From NCBI GenBank assembly GCA_963734125.1, contig CAVTGB010000011.1, positions 1-64,000 on the forward strand: a DNA stretch of 64,000 nucleotides. The letters run 5' to 3'. Under the pieces are notes generated by a model that did no database searches, had not been told where the DNA came from, and was given only the letters and a program-made list of their open reading frames with translations. The translations under genes and the position numbers were made by a program. This document shows, one piece after another, positions 55,380 through 64,000 of the stretch (positions within the stretch are counted from its first letter, which is position 1; the number at the start of each line of letters is the position of its first letter). This DNA is from DATARH01 sp963734125 (GTDB lineage Bacteria > Pseudomonadota > Alphaproteobacteria > ATCC43930 > CGMCC-115725).

Positions 55380-55643
55380 TCAGGCGTGATCGCGCGGACG
55401 CTCGGCGGCGGCGCCGCCCATGGTGGCGGTCGAGCTCGTCGCGCCAGCGGTCGAGGCGCCGGGGGGCGTCACCTGGGCGACCGGAGCGGCGGCCTCCTCC
55501 TCGGGCTCCTTCATCCCGGCCTTGAAGGCCTTGATGCCCTTGGCAAAATCGCCCATGATTCCGGAAATTTTGCCCCGGCCTCCGAACAAGATCACGGCCA
55601 CGCCGATGACGAGCAGCCAGTGTATTGGACTGAGAGAACCCAT
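55380..55643 (-). CDS. tatA: Sec-independent protein translocase TatA
   Basis: This 87-residue TatA/E protein is the pore-forming component of twin-arginine export. It shows the N-terminal membrane helix IHWLLVIGVAVILFGGRGKI with the conserved FGGRGK turn, then an amphipathic helix MGDFAKGIKAFKAGM and a flexible acidic tail rich in Ala, Pro, Thr and Ser. TatB and TatC are not in the window. Confidence 0.9.
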   Translation of the reverse strand: MGSLSPIHWLLVIGVAVILFGGRGKISGIMGDFAKGIKAFKAGMKEPEEEAAAPVAQVTPPGASTAGATSSTATMGGAAAERPRDHA

Positions 55644-55790
55644 TAGACGACCCCGGAGACTGAACGCTGGGCCAAATTAGCAAAGTCCAGCGCGTTGCGC
55701 TCGCCCAATCGCTCGCGCGGCGGGCGGATGCACCACGAGGTCGTGCCGATTACCCGGAAATCAAGCCCGAACCATAGCGGATACCGAGCC

Positions 55791-56902
55791 ATGCCCTATT
55801 TCCCGCCGCCGAACACCCGGCCTGGGAGCGACGCGACCCCGACCTCGCCGGCCTCGACCCCGCGGCAATCGCCGCGGCGGCGCGCCACGCCGCCGAACAT
55901 GAGACGCCGTGGAGCCGCGACCTCGCCCAGATGGTGCGGACCGATTTTGGCGAAGAGCCGCCGTGGAACGAGCCGCTGGGACCGGTGCGCCCGCGCGGCG
56001 GCCCGAACGGCCTCGTGCTGCGGGAGGGCAGGATTGTCGCCGAATGGGGCGATACCGGGCAGGTCGATCTGACGTTCAGCGTCGCCAAGAGCTACCTGTC
56101 GATCCTCGCCGGCCTCGCCTGGGATAAGGGCCTCATCGGTGACCTCGACGAGCCGGTCTGCCGCCGGTCGACGATGGCGGGTTCTGACCCGCCGCACAAT
56201 GACAAGATCACCTGGCACCAGCTGCTGCAGCAAACGTCGGAATGGGAGGGCGAGCTGTGGGGCAAGCCCGATTTGATCGACCGCAACCGCAGCGTCGGCG
56301 GGCGGCCGGCCGCGGGCAAGAAAGGGCACGCACCGCGACCTGCAGGCGCCCGGCACGTTCTGGGAATACAACGACGTCCGGGTCAACCGGCTGAGCCTGG
56401 CCTTGCTGCGGCTGTGGCGCCGTCCGCTGCCGGAGGTGTTCCGCGAGCTGGTGATGGCAGCCGATCGGCGCCTCGCCGAATTGGGAATGGCACGGCTATC
56501 GCAACTCGTATGTCGAGATCGACGGCAAGCGGATGCAGTCGGTGTCGGGCGGCTCGCATTGGGGCGGCGGGGTGTTCATCCACGCCCGCGACCAGGCGCG
56601 GATCGGCCTCCTGATGCTGCGCGGCGGGGTCTGGGAGGGGACGGCGCATCCTGTCGGCCGAATGGATCCGGCGGATGCGCGTGCCGTGCCCGCTCTACCC
56701 GCGATACGGCTATCTGTGGTGGCTCAACACCGGCCGCGAGATGTATCCGAGCGCGTCGGAAGCCAGCTATTGCGCGAGCGGCGCCGGCGGCAACCTGACC
56801 TGGATCGACCCCGAGAACGACATCGTCGCGGTGTTGCGCTGGATCGATCCCGCCGCCCGCGACGGCTTCATGCGGCTGGTCACGGGGGCGGTCGGGCAGT
56901 GA
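55791..56902 (+). CDS. Beta-lactamase-family serine hydrolase, frame interrupted
   Basis: This ~370-residue class C/EstB-type serine hydrolase has the catalytic tetrad DLTFSVAKSYLSILAGL (SxxK, Ser and Lys) and a later WHQLLQQTSEWEGE with Gln-Thr-Ser. The C-terminal frame has GYLWWLNTGREMYPSA and GNLTWIDPENDIVAVLRWID. At least four frame changes occur between 55800 and 56680, so the protein is split. No signal peptide is clear. Its substrate is unknown. It stops just before the left end of the insertion element. Confidence 0.68.
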
Positions 56903-57011
56903 GTTGGTTGCACGAGATTGCTTCGTCGCTCTGCTCCTCGCAATGGCGATTATGCTTTACTTTACCGGCACGACGGGGTGAGGTTAGCCCAGATCGAACC
57001 GGAGCGTCGAG

Positions 57012-57936
57012 ATGGCCCGCGCCAAACAGCCCACCAAACCCGTCCCGCAGATGACGATCGCGGAATGGGAAGCGGCCTTCCCGACCGACGACGCATGCAA
57101 GCTGTACCTCGCCGAGCACCGCTGGCCCGAGTTCGTCGTCTGCCCGCGCTGCGGCAACGCGGAGGTCAAACCGCACGCCCAGGGCTTCAACTGGGTATGC
57201 TACGCGTGCGGGCCGGGGAACGACGGCTATCGGTTCTCGGTCCTGGTCAACACGATCTTCGAGAACACCAATAAGCCGCTGCGCCAGTGGTTCCGCGTCA
57301 TCCACCTGATGCTGACCAGCAAGAAGGGGATTAGCGCCCTTCAGATACACCGCATGATGGGCTTCGGCTCCTACCGGACGGCCTGGTACATGTGCCACCG
57401 CATCCGCGCCGGGATGGCGAACGATGACTTCCGCAAGCTCATGGGGATCGTCGAGGTTGACGAGACCTTCGTCGGCGGCAAGGCCAAGAACCGGCACTCG
57501 ACAAGCGCGGGGAGGCGGCGGGACGCGGCGGCATCGGCTCGGGCAAGGTCCCAGTCGTCGGCGCGGTCGAGCGCAAGGGCAAGGTCGTCGCGCGGGTCAT
57601 CGAGACCGTGCGGCGGCGACATCCTCAAATCGTTCGTGCGCGGCGCGGTCTCCGAGAAGGTCAGCCTGCTCGTGCACCGACGAGTGGGTCGGCTATCGCG
57701 GGCTGGACAAGGACTACCCGCACGACGTCATCGAGCACGCCACCGGCCAGTACGTCGTCGGCGCGATCCACACCAACACGATCGAAGGCTTCTGGTCGAT
57801 CTTCAAGCGCGGCGTGGTCGGCACGTTCCACAAGGTCAGCGCCAAGTACCTGCCGCTGTACGTCGCCGAGTTCCAGTTCCGCTACAACAACCGCGAGAAC
57901 GCGGACATCTTCGGAGAGGCTATCCGGGGATGCTAG
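57012..57936 (+). CDS. IS1595-family (DDE) transposase, frame interrupted
   Basis: The protein reads as an IS1595/ISXO2-type transposase of about 305 residues. It has an N-terminal zinc ribbon (FVVCPRCGN with a second CxxC-like pair CYACG), VDETFVGGKAKNR with the first catalytic Asp, then TDEWVGYRGLDKDY with the second. IEGFWSIFKRGVVGTFHKVSAKYL holds the catalytic Glu. Frame changes occur near 57500, 57610 and 57680; two are fixed by removing a base. The C-terminus ends with stop 57936. It lies inside the inverted repeats at 56945-58802. Confidence 0.85.
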
Positions 57937-58685
57937 AAGGTCGTCGAGGAACCGCTTTAGGGTTAGCGCTGTTTCTCGGCCTCGGCACCTTTGGTATTTG
58001 GTCGGAAATTTCATCGCAACACCACCCAACATCCCAAGCACCACACCGCGCCAGCGATAGCGCCAAGCCCTACATTGACCCACGGTCGTCGGAAGAACGG
58101 ATTGCGGATTACACCCTCTGGCTGGAGAGATTTACTGGACTTTTGGCTTTGGTCTCGGCTGTCCAAATCTTTTTCCTGATCCGCGCCGATAGGACCGCTC
58201 GCATTAGCGCCGATGCGGCTAAAACCGCCGCGGAGGCTATCCCACTGTTGGAACGCCCGTATATTTTTGTATACGAAATAGCTTTCCATCGAAATCCTGG
58301 GCGTATTACTAATCCACCATGGATAACCTATACTGTCTCTAATAATGGTAAATTGGCCGCCGTAATAGATAACGTGAGTATAAGGTGTGGGAAAATTATT
58401 AACACGGAATATCCACCATTGATAATAATCGGGGATCATCCACTCTTGCAGAAACGAATTTTGTCGGCAAACGAAAAGATTTCTAATATCAGCTATGGAG
58501 TGTCGAGCGAAGTCATGGAGTACAAAGACTCTCTTAGATGGCTTGGAAACAAAACAATTATTCAAATAGTTGTTACTTATCATGGCCCTTTCACCAAAAG
58601 CCATAAAACCGCCCAATGCTGGCGTTACGATAGCCCTAGGGGGTTTGTAGAGGTTGCTGATACGCGTTATACTTATACCTGCTGA
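57930..58685 (+). CDS. Passenger gene of the IS element: membrane protein of unknown function
   Basis: This 251-residue protein starts with an ATG overlapping the transposase stop (ATGCTAG). It has two predicted membrane helices (LGLALFLGLGTFGIWSEI; FTGLLALVSAVQIFFLIR), then ADRTARISADAAKTAAEAIPLLERPYIFVYEIAF and a beta-rich C-terminal domain. Composition is clearly AT-richer than the genome, as often seen in transferred genes. It does not resemble a transposition protein, so it is cargo. Similar membrane proteins occur in alphaproteobacteria; its function is unknown. Confidence 0.75.
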   Translation: MLEGRRGTALGLALFLGLGTFGIWSEISSQHHPTSQAPHRASDSAKPYIDPRSSEERIADYTLWLERFTGLLALVSAVQIFFLIRADRTARISADAAKTAAEAIPLLERPYIFVYEIAFHRNPGRITNPPWITYTVSNNGKLAAVIDNVSIRCGKIINTEYPPLIIIGDHPLLQKRILSANEKISNISYGVSSEVMEYKDSLRWLGNKTIIQIVVTYHGPFTKSHKTAQCWRYDSPRGFVEVADTRYTYTC

Positions 58686-58877
58686 AGATGATATCGGCAT
58701 GCTGCAAAACAATATCACTACCATCATCACAATTAGAGCGCCGGCCTGTCGCAGCCATCCTAGCGCAATCCGACCGTGCCGGTAAAGTCCGGCATAATCG
58801 CCCTCGCAATGACAACCCCGTTGCTGTCATTGCCAGCGCAGCGAAGCAATCTCGGCGAAACCTGCCCCGGCCGACGG

Positions 58878-60680
58878 TCAGCTGTCGCCCATTCTGAGGG
58901 CGGCGATGAAGGCGGATTGCGGGATGTCGACCTTGCCGAACTGGCGCATCCGCTTTTTGCCTTCCTTTTGCTTTTCGAGGAGCTTGCGCTTGCGGGTTAC
59001 GTCGCCCCCGTAGCATTTGGCGAGCACATCCTTGCGCAGGGCTTTCACGGTCTCGCGCGCCACCACCCTTCCGCCCAACGCCGCCTGGATCGCGATCTGG
59101 AATAATTGGCGGGGGATCAGGTCCTTCAGGCGTTCGCACAAAGCCCGGCCGCGCCGCTCGGCTTCGCTCCTATGGACGATGATCGACAAGGCGTCGACCG
59201 GGTCGCCGTTGATCAGGATGTTCATCAGGACGAGGTCGCCCGGGGCGTAGCCGTCGAGGTGGTAGTCGAAGCTGGCGTAGCCGCGGCTGACGGACTTCAA
59301 ACGGTCGTAAAAATCGAACACGACCTCGTTCAAGGGCAGGCGGTAGACCACCATCGCGCGGCTGCCGGCATAGGTCAGGTCCTGCTGAGCCCCGCGCCGC
59401 TCCTCGCACAACGCCAGCACGGTGCCGAGATAGGCGTCCGGAACCAGGACGGTCGCCTTGATCCACGGCTCCTCGATGTGGTCGATCCTGACGGGATCGG
59501 GCATGTCGGCCGGGTTGTGCAGGTCGAGGACGCGGCCGTTCCTCTGGTGCACCCGGTAGACGACCGAGGGGGCGGTGGTAATCAGGTCGAGGTCGAACTC
59601 GCGTAACAACCGCTCCTGGATGATCTCGAGGTGGAGGAGGCCGAGGAACCCGCAGCGGAAGCCGAAGCCCAGCGCCACCGAGGTCTCCGGCTCGTAGATG
59701 AAGCTCGCATCGTTGAGGCGCAATTTGGCGAGGCCGTCGCGCAGCCGCTCGTAATCGGCCGAATCGGTCGGAAAGAGGCCGCAGAACACCACCGGCTGCA
59801 CCGGCTGGAACCCGGGCAGCGGCGCCTCGGCCGGGCGGCGGTCCTCGGTGATCGTGTCGCCGACCCGGCAATCGGCGACGGTCTTGATCCCGGCGGTGAT
59901 GAAGCCGATCTCGCCCGGCCCCAAATCCGGAGCGGCGACCCCCTTCGGGGTGAAGACGCCGACCCGCTCGACGCTGTGCGCCGCCCCGCTCGCCATCAGC
60001 CGGATCTTCTGGCCGACCGCGAGCTTGCCGTCCTTGACCCGCACCAGGATGACGACGCCGAGGTAGGCGTCGTACCAGCTGTCGACGAGCAGGGCCTTCA
60101 AGGGCGCCGCCTCGTCGCCTTTGGGCGCCGGCAGCCGATGCACCAGCGCCTCCAGCACATCCTCGATGCCGAGCCCGGTTTTGGCCGAAATGAGGAGCGC
60201 GTCGGCGGCGTCGAGGCCGATGACGTCCTCGATCTGCTCTCGGACCCGGTCGGGTTCGGCCGCGGGGAGATCAATCTTGTTCAACACCGGCACGATCTCG
60301 TGTCCGGCCGCGACCGCCTGGTAGACATTGGCGAGCGTTTGCGCCTCGACCCCTTGGCTGGCATCGACGATCAGCAGCGAACCCTCGCAGGCGGCGAGCG
60401 AGCGGCTGACCTCGTAGGCGAAATCGACGTGGCCCGGCGTATCCATCAGGTTGAGGACATAATCCTCGCCGTCCTTCGCCCGGTATTGGAGCCGCACGGT
60501 CTGGGCCTTGATCGTGATGCCGCGCTCGCGCTCCAACTCCATCGTGTCGAGCACCTGCTCGCGCATCTCGCGCGCCTCCAGCCCGCCGCAGACCTGGATC
60601 AGCCGGTCGGCCAGCGTCGACTTGCCGTGGTCGATATGCGCGATGATCGCGAAATTGCGGATATGGCTGAGTGGGGTCAT
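58878..60680 (-). CDS. lepA: Elongation factor 4 (LepA)
   Basis: This 600-residue translational GTPase can back-translocate ribosomes under stress. G motifs are AHIDHGKSTLADRL (G1), ITIKAQT (switch I), DTPGHVDF (G3), NKIDLPAAEPD (G4) and SAKTG (G5). The C-terminal LepA domain has GSRAMVVYRLPLNEVVFDFYDRLKSVSRGYASFDYHLDGY and the end RMRQFGKVDIPQSAFIAALRMGDS. Length matches the family. It is uninterrupted even though many neighbours are frame-shifted. Confidence 0.97.
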   Translation of the reverse strand: MTPLSHIRNFAIIAHIDHGKSTLADRLIQVCGGLEAREMREQVLDTMELERERGITIKAQTVRLQYRAKDGEDYVLNLMDTPGHVDFAYEVSRSLAACEGSLLIVDASQGVEAQTLANVYQAVAAGHEIVPVLNKIDLPAAEPDRVREQIEDVIGLDAADALLISAKTGLGIEDVLEALVHRLPAPKGDEAAPLKALLVDSWYDAYLGVVILVRVKDGKLAVGQKIRLMASGAAHSVERVGVFTPKGVAAPDLGPGEIGFITAGIKTVADCRVGDTITEDRRPAEAPLPGFQPVQPVVFCGLFPTDSADYERLRDGLAKLRLNDASFIYEPETSVALGFGFRCGFLGLLHLEIIQERLLREFDLDLITTAPSVVYRVHQRNGRVLDLHNPADMPDPVRIDHIEEPWIKATVLVPDAYLGTVLALCEERRGAQQDLTYAGSRAMVVYRLPLNEVVFDFYDRLKSVSRGYASFDYHLDGYAPGDLVLMNILINGDPVDALSIIVHRSEAERRGRALCERLKDLIPRQLFQIAIQAALGGRVVARETVKALRKDVLAKCYGGDVTRKRKLLEKQKEGKKRMRQFGKVDIPQSAFIAALRMGDS

Positions 60681-60730
60681 GGCTGGGGCCGAACATAGGG
60701 ACGCGGCCCCTGGTGATCAACGCGAGCCGG

Positions 60731-61116
60731 TCAAAGCGCCGCGATCGGTATGCCGAGCGCAGCGGCGGCGGCAAGCATCCTTTTGTCGTAGCTTGCAAGC
60801 TCTATCGTGTCGCCGTGCCGGCGCAGAAAGTGGATTGTGGCGAGATGCAGCGCATCGAGCGTGCGCAATGCGGTAGGCCACGCCTCCAATGCCCTGGCCA
60901 ATGCTTCTCGGCTCATGTCCGTGAAGTTGATCCGGGCCAGCAGCGCGTCTGCTCGCTCACCATGAGCAACAAGAGGCCGTTTCCGTGGATCCGGTTCCAT
61001 ACCTCGTAGGCCAGCAACCGGCTTGAGGCGAGCTCCGCTTCCCATAGTGTTTCGGGTGGAGATCGAGATTCGGCCAGCACGTCGGCCAACAAAACGGAGC
61101 TGTCGACGTAGATCAC
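60731..61116 (-). CDS. vapC: PIN-domain toxin (VapC-like), frame interrupted
   Basis: The N-terminal part reads MIYVDSSVLLADVLAES (first acidic residue of the PIN fold) and the second frame gives RTLDALHLATIHFL (D-A-LHLA, the second acidic motif) and IELASYDKRMLAAA (third acidic Asp). Together they give a 125-residue PIN nuclease. One break near 60960 is needed. Its partner antitoxin starts 21 bases upstream on the same strand. PIN toxins cleave tRNA or rRNA; the target here is unknown. Confidence 0.75.
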
Positions 61117-61137
61117 ACGCGATCTTCTCGATCTTGA

Positions 61138-61401
61138 TCAAGATCGCGCGAGCAATTGCTCCAACGTATAGCCGGGTATCGGCTTGCGCGGCGGCAGCGG
61201 TCCAAAGGGCCGCTTCGCGGGTATCATCCATCCTTCGCGGACGCCGCGCTCGATGACGCTTTCGCGCTGGTGCCGTTGTGGCGGGACGATCTCGGCGACG
61301 ATGCGACCGCGGTCGGTGATCACGACGGTCTCGCCTGCGGCCGCGAGCCGGACATACTCGCTGAGCTTGTTTTTGAGGGTCTTTAGGCCGACCGTGCGCA
61401 T
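61138..61401 (-). CDS. Phd/YefM-type antitoxin
   Basis: This 87-residue protein has VGLKTLKNKLSEYVRLAAAGETVVITDRGRIVAEIVPP, the conserved N-terminal DNA-binding/dimerisation fold of prevent-host-death (Phd/YefM-like) antitoxins, and a C-terminal disordered toxin-binding tail ending LEQLLARS. It lies directly upstream of the PIN-domain toxin in the same operon, so it is expected to repress their promoter and neutralise the nuclease. Confidence 0.85.
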   Translation of the reverse strand: MRTVGLKTLKNKLSEYVRLAAAGETVVITDRGRIVAEIVPPQRHQRESVIERGVREGWMIPAKRPFGPLPPRKPIPGYTLEQLLARS

Positions 61402-61459
61402 GATCCAGAAGTAGCCTCTGGAAGCTACCCGGTCAACGAATAGCCGGCAGACGGCGGGC

Positions 61460-64000
61460 GTGATCGGCGTTACACTGCGGCGCCGCGGGATCGGCGATTG
61501 GCGGCGGGGTGGCTGGGTGAGCGGGGCCGAGGATACATTGCGGTTGCCGGCAGACCGGCTCGCGGCAGGCAGGGCCGCGCCGCCGCGGCGCCGCCTGTTC
61601 CGCAAATACGCGCTGTTGTTCATCGCGCTGGTCGGCGCCGCGCTGCTCATCAACAGCGCCTTCGATCTCTGGTTCTCTTTTGAGGAAAACAAGGCCGCGC
61701 TGGTCCACGTCCAGCAGGAAAAGGCGGATGCGGCGGCGACCCGCATCGAGGAGTTCATCGGCGAAATCGAGCGCCAGATCGGCTGGACGACGCATGCGCA
61801 ATGGGCCTCGGGCCCGCTCGACCAGCGCCGCCAGGATTATTTCCGGCTGTTGCGCCAGGTGCCGGCGATCACCGAATTGTCGCAGCTCGACGCAGAGGGC
61901 CGGGAGCAGCTCCGGGTCTCGCGCCTCAAGATGGACGTCGTCGCGAGCAACGAGGATTTCTCGCAAACTCCCGCCTTCACGCAAGCCAAAGCCAACCGCA
62001 CCTGGTTCAGCCCGGTCTATTTCCGCAAGCAATCGGAACCCTACATGACGCTGGCGATGGCGCGCGAGGGGAGGAATGCCGGCGTCACCGTCGCCGAGAT
62101 CAATCTGAAGCTGATCTGGGACGTCATCACCCAGTTGAAGATCGGCGAGGGCGGCTATGCCTACGTCGTCGACGGCCGCGGGCGGCTGATCGCCCACCCC
62201 GACATCAGCCTCGTCTTGCGCGACACCGATCTGTCAAAGCTGCCGCAGGTCGCCGAGACGCTGGCGCCGCTGGCCGCGCCGGTGGTCGCGCCCGGGCCGG
62301 GGGCGCCGGGGCCGGGGGCGCCCGGCGTTGCGCACGCCGTCACGGTCGCGACCAACCTCGCCGGGCGCAGCGTCTTGACCGCGCATGCCGCGATTGCCCC
62401 GCTCGGCTGGCGGGTGTTTGTCGAGGTGCCACTGTCGGAAGCCTTTGCGCCGCTTTATGGCGAGGCGTGGCGGACGCTGGCGCTGTTCGTCTTCGGCCTC
62501 ATCGCGGCGACATTGGTGGCGCTGGTCATCGCGCGGCGCATGACCGGCCCGATCCGCGCCATCGAAGCCGGCGCGGCGCGAATTGGCGCCGGCGAATTCG
62601 ACCACCGCATCGAGATCCACACCGGCGACGAATTGGAGGCTTTGGCCGAACAGTTCAACCGCATGGGCGCGGATTTGCAGCAATCCTACGCCGAATTGGA
62701 GCAGCGGGTCGCCGACCGCACCGCCGAACTCTCCGAATCATTGGACCAGCAGACCGCGACCGCCGAGGTGCTGGGGGTCATTAACTCCTCCCCCGGCGAC
62801 ATCGCGCCGGTGTTCGACGCGATATTGGAAAAGGCAACCCGGCTGTGTGAAGCGTCGCGTGGGCAACTAGCCACTTTTGACGGCGAACTCTTCTGCTTTG
62901 TGGCAGTGCATGGCGAGTCGGGGGTTGCCGAGGGGAATTTTGCACTGGGCGCAACGCGGCCGGAAATCGGGGTTACATGGCCGCGAATCGTGCGTGGCGA
63001 GAGCATCGCCCACATTGTCGACGTCATGGACACCGACCTTTATCGCGCCGGCCACGAAGGCGCGCGCAGGTTCGTAGATGTCGGCGGCGGTCGCACTATG
63101 CTGACTGTCGCGCTGCGCATGGATGATGTGCTGCTCGGTGCTCTGACCGTCTACCGCCAGGAGGTGCGGCCGTTTTCCGATAAGCAGATCGCGCTCGTCC
63201 AGAATTTCGCGGCGCAGGCGGTGATCGCGATGGAGAACGCGCGCCTCATCACCGAAACGCGCGAGGCGTTGGAGCAACAGACTGCGACCGCCGAGGTCCT
63301 CCAGGTCATCAATTCCTCGCCCGGCGATCTGAAGCCGGTGTTCGATGCGATGCTGGAAAAGGCGATGCGGCTGTGCGAGGCCGCGTTCGGCCACCTCATG
63401 ACTTACGATGGCGAGCGATTCCACGTAGTCACGGTCAGTGGTGTACCGGAGCTTGCCGAATTTCTGGTGCGCTTCGGGCCGTTTCGGCCGCCGCCGGGCA
63501 CGACTGCTTGATCGCGTGGTCAAGGGCGAAAATGCGGCGCATATGATTGATATTAGTGAAGTGGCCAGCTTCGGGCTGGCGGGTGACGCCGCAGGGCGGG
63601 CGCTCGTTGAGATTGGCAAGTGTCGCACGCTGCTATCTGTTGCATTACGCAAAGACGGCGCGCTGGTCGGAGCGATCTCGATCTACCGTCAGCAGGTCCG
63701 CGCGTTCACCGACAAGCAGATCGCCCTGCTGCAGAATTTCGCGGCGCAGGCGGTGATCGCGATGGAGAACGCGCGGCTGATCACCGAGACGCGCGAGGCC
63801 CTGGAGCAGCAGACCGCGACCGCCGAGGTGCTGGGGGTCATCAATTCCTCGCCCGGCGATCTCGCCCCGGTGTTCGATGCGATGCTCGACAAGGCCACCA
63901 GGCTTTGCGAAGCCAGCTTCGGCATTCTGTGAATTTCGATGGCGAGTTCGCGACCGCCGGAGCGCTGCACAATGTCCCCGCGGCCTTCGCCGAACTATGC
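61460..64000 (+). CDS. Cache-HAMP-GAF multidomain sensor protein (probable histidine kinase), 3'-truncated and frame interrupted
   Basis: The protein has membrane helix 1 (KYALLFIALVGAALLINSAF, about residue 50), a Cache-type extracytoplasmic sensor (~75-300), membrane helix 2, and HAMP (TGPIRAIEAGAARIGAGEFDHRI). A coiled coil and tandem GAF domains follow. The linker EQQTATAEVLGVINSSPGD-PVFDA-LEKA-RLCEA occurs three times (from about 62745, 63265 and 63805). A proline/glycine run (GPGAPGPGAPG) inserts near residue 280. Breaks lie near 63505 and 63930. The window ends before any kinase domain, so the C-terminus is unknown. A GTG starts the frame. Confidence 0.78.

Larger units (their letters stand above)
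56945..58802 (+). mobile_element. IS1595-type insertion element with passenger gene
   Basis: The element is delimited by 28-bp inverted repeats: GGCGATTATGC...ACTTTACCGGCACG at 56945-56972 and its complement CGTGCCGGTAAAGT...GCATAATCGCC at 58775-58802 (25 of 28 bases pair). Directly outside both ends is the same octamer CTCGCAAT (56937-56944 and 58803-58810), an 8-bp target duplication as usual for IS1595. Inside are a transposase gene and a second ORF in the same direction. The target is one arm of a dispersed palindrome (GAGATTGCTTCG... with CGAAGCAATCTC on the far side). Confidence 0.9.

Noticed and set aside
28300..64000. Programmed +1 frameshifting as a general mechanism in this organism
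   Set aside because: Break sites share no slippery motif or stop-codon context, and long intact genes such as lepA, pgk and the 565-residue deacylase lie among them. Sequence error is simpler.
1..64000. tRNA or rRNA genes
   Set aside because: I examined the intergenic stretches for cloverleaf-like arms with a GGTTCGA-type loop and CCA-type ends and for conserved rRNA segments and found none. A covariance-model search would be needed to be sure.

Overview
This window is high-GC DNA from an alphaproteobacterium. The markers are gcrA, adjacent hslV/hslU, a DUF992 secreted protein, an EncFtn/encapsulin locus and hldE-hldD heptose genes. The order is uncertain; a Rhodospirillales-like soil lineage fits the many amidohydrolases, xanthine-dehydrogenase-type enzymes and dispersed palindromic repeats. 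No rRNA, tRNA or CRISPR array was recognised.

Layout. 1-3.9 kb: the end of a split glycine decarboxylase (gcvPA partial, gcvPB), then three consecutive small DsrE-fold genes. 3.9-6.6 kb: an orphan periplasmic binding protein and a DmeF-type metal exporter. 6.7-9.2 kb: hldE-hldD for ADP-heptose and LPS core. 9.3-14 kb: an unknown membrane protein, glutamine-dependent nadE and a GGDEF cyclase. 14-19.6 kb: a molybdenum hydroxylase large subunit, a solitary DUF3800 gene, an SGNH esterase and a DUF992 protein. 19.8-26.4 kb: two tandem MFS paralogues, glgC, hslU/hslV and a Rieske protein. 26.5-33.5 kb: two amidohydrolases, an AT-richer island with a DUF262-HEPN gene pair, an FMN reductase, an SDR and a cNMP-binding protein. 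33.6-41.5 kb: dsbD, a ROK kinase continuous with an amidohydrolase, a DUF2272 lipoprotein, a phosphatase and a second molybdenum hydroxylase. 41.6-43.8 kb: DHFR-like, an EncFtn-encapsulin chimera and four tiny membrane proteins. 44-51.9 kb: VOC, DinB, a DUF35/thiolase pair, an acylase, pgk and a methyltransferase. 52-55.7 kb: gcrA, VWA (CoxE-like), an unknown gene, MoxR ATPase, SET domain and tatA. 55.8-64 kb: a serine hydrolase, a complete IS1595-type element carrying a passenger gene, lepA, a PIN/Phd pair and the start of a large GAF sensor.

Three things stand out. First, the IS1595-type element has 28-bp inverted ends and an 8-bp target duplication, and it sits inside a dispersed palindrome. 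Second, a single ORF joins an encapsulated-ferritin domain to only the last ~65 residues of an encapsulin shell protein. Third, a compact DUF262-HEPN pair looks like a candidate defence module.

A caution applies to the whole annotation. From about 28 kb onward roughly thirty genes' worth of single-base disruptions interrupt otherwise well-preserved reading frames, and almost all can be repaired by removing one base. I read this as sequence error rather than true pseudogenisation. Interrupted genes are therefore listed as CDS over their full reconstructed span, with the break points given.
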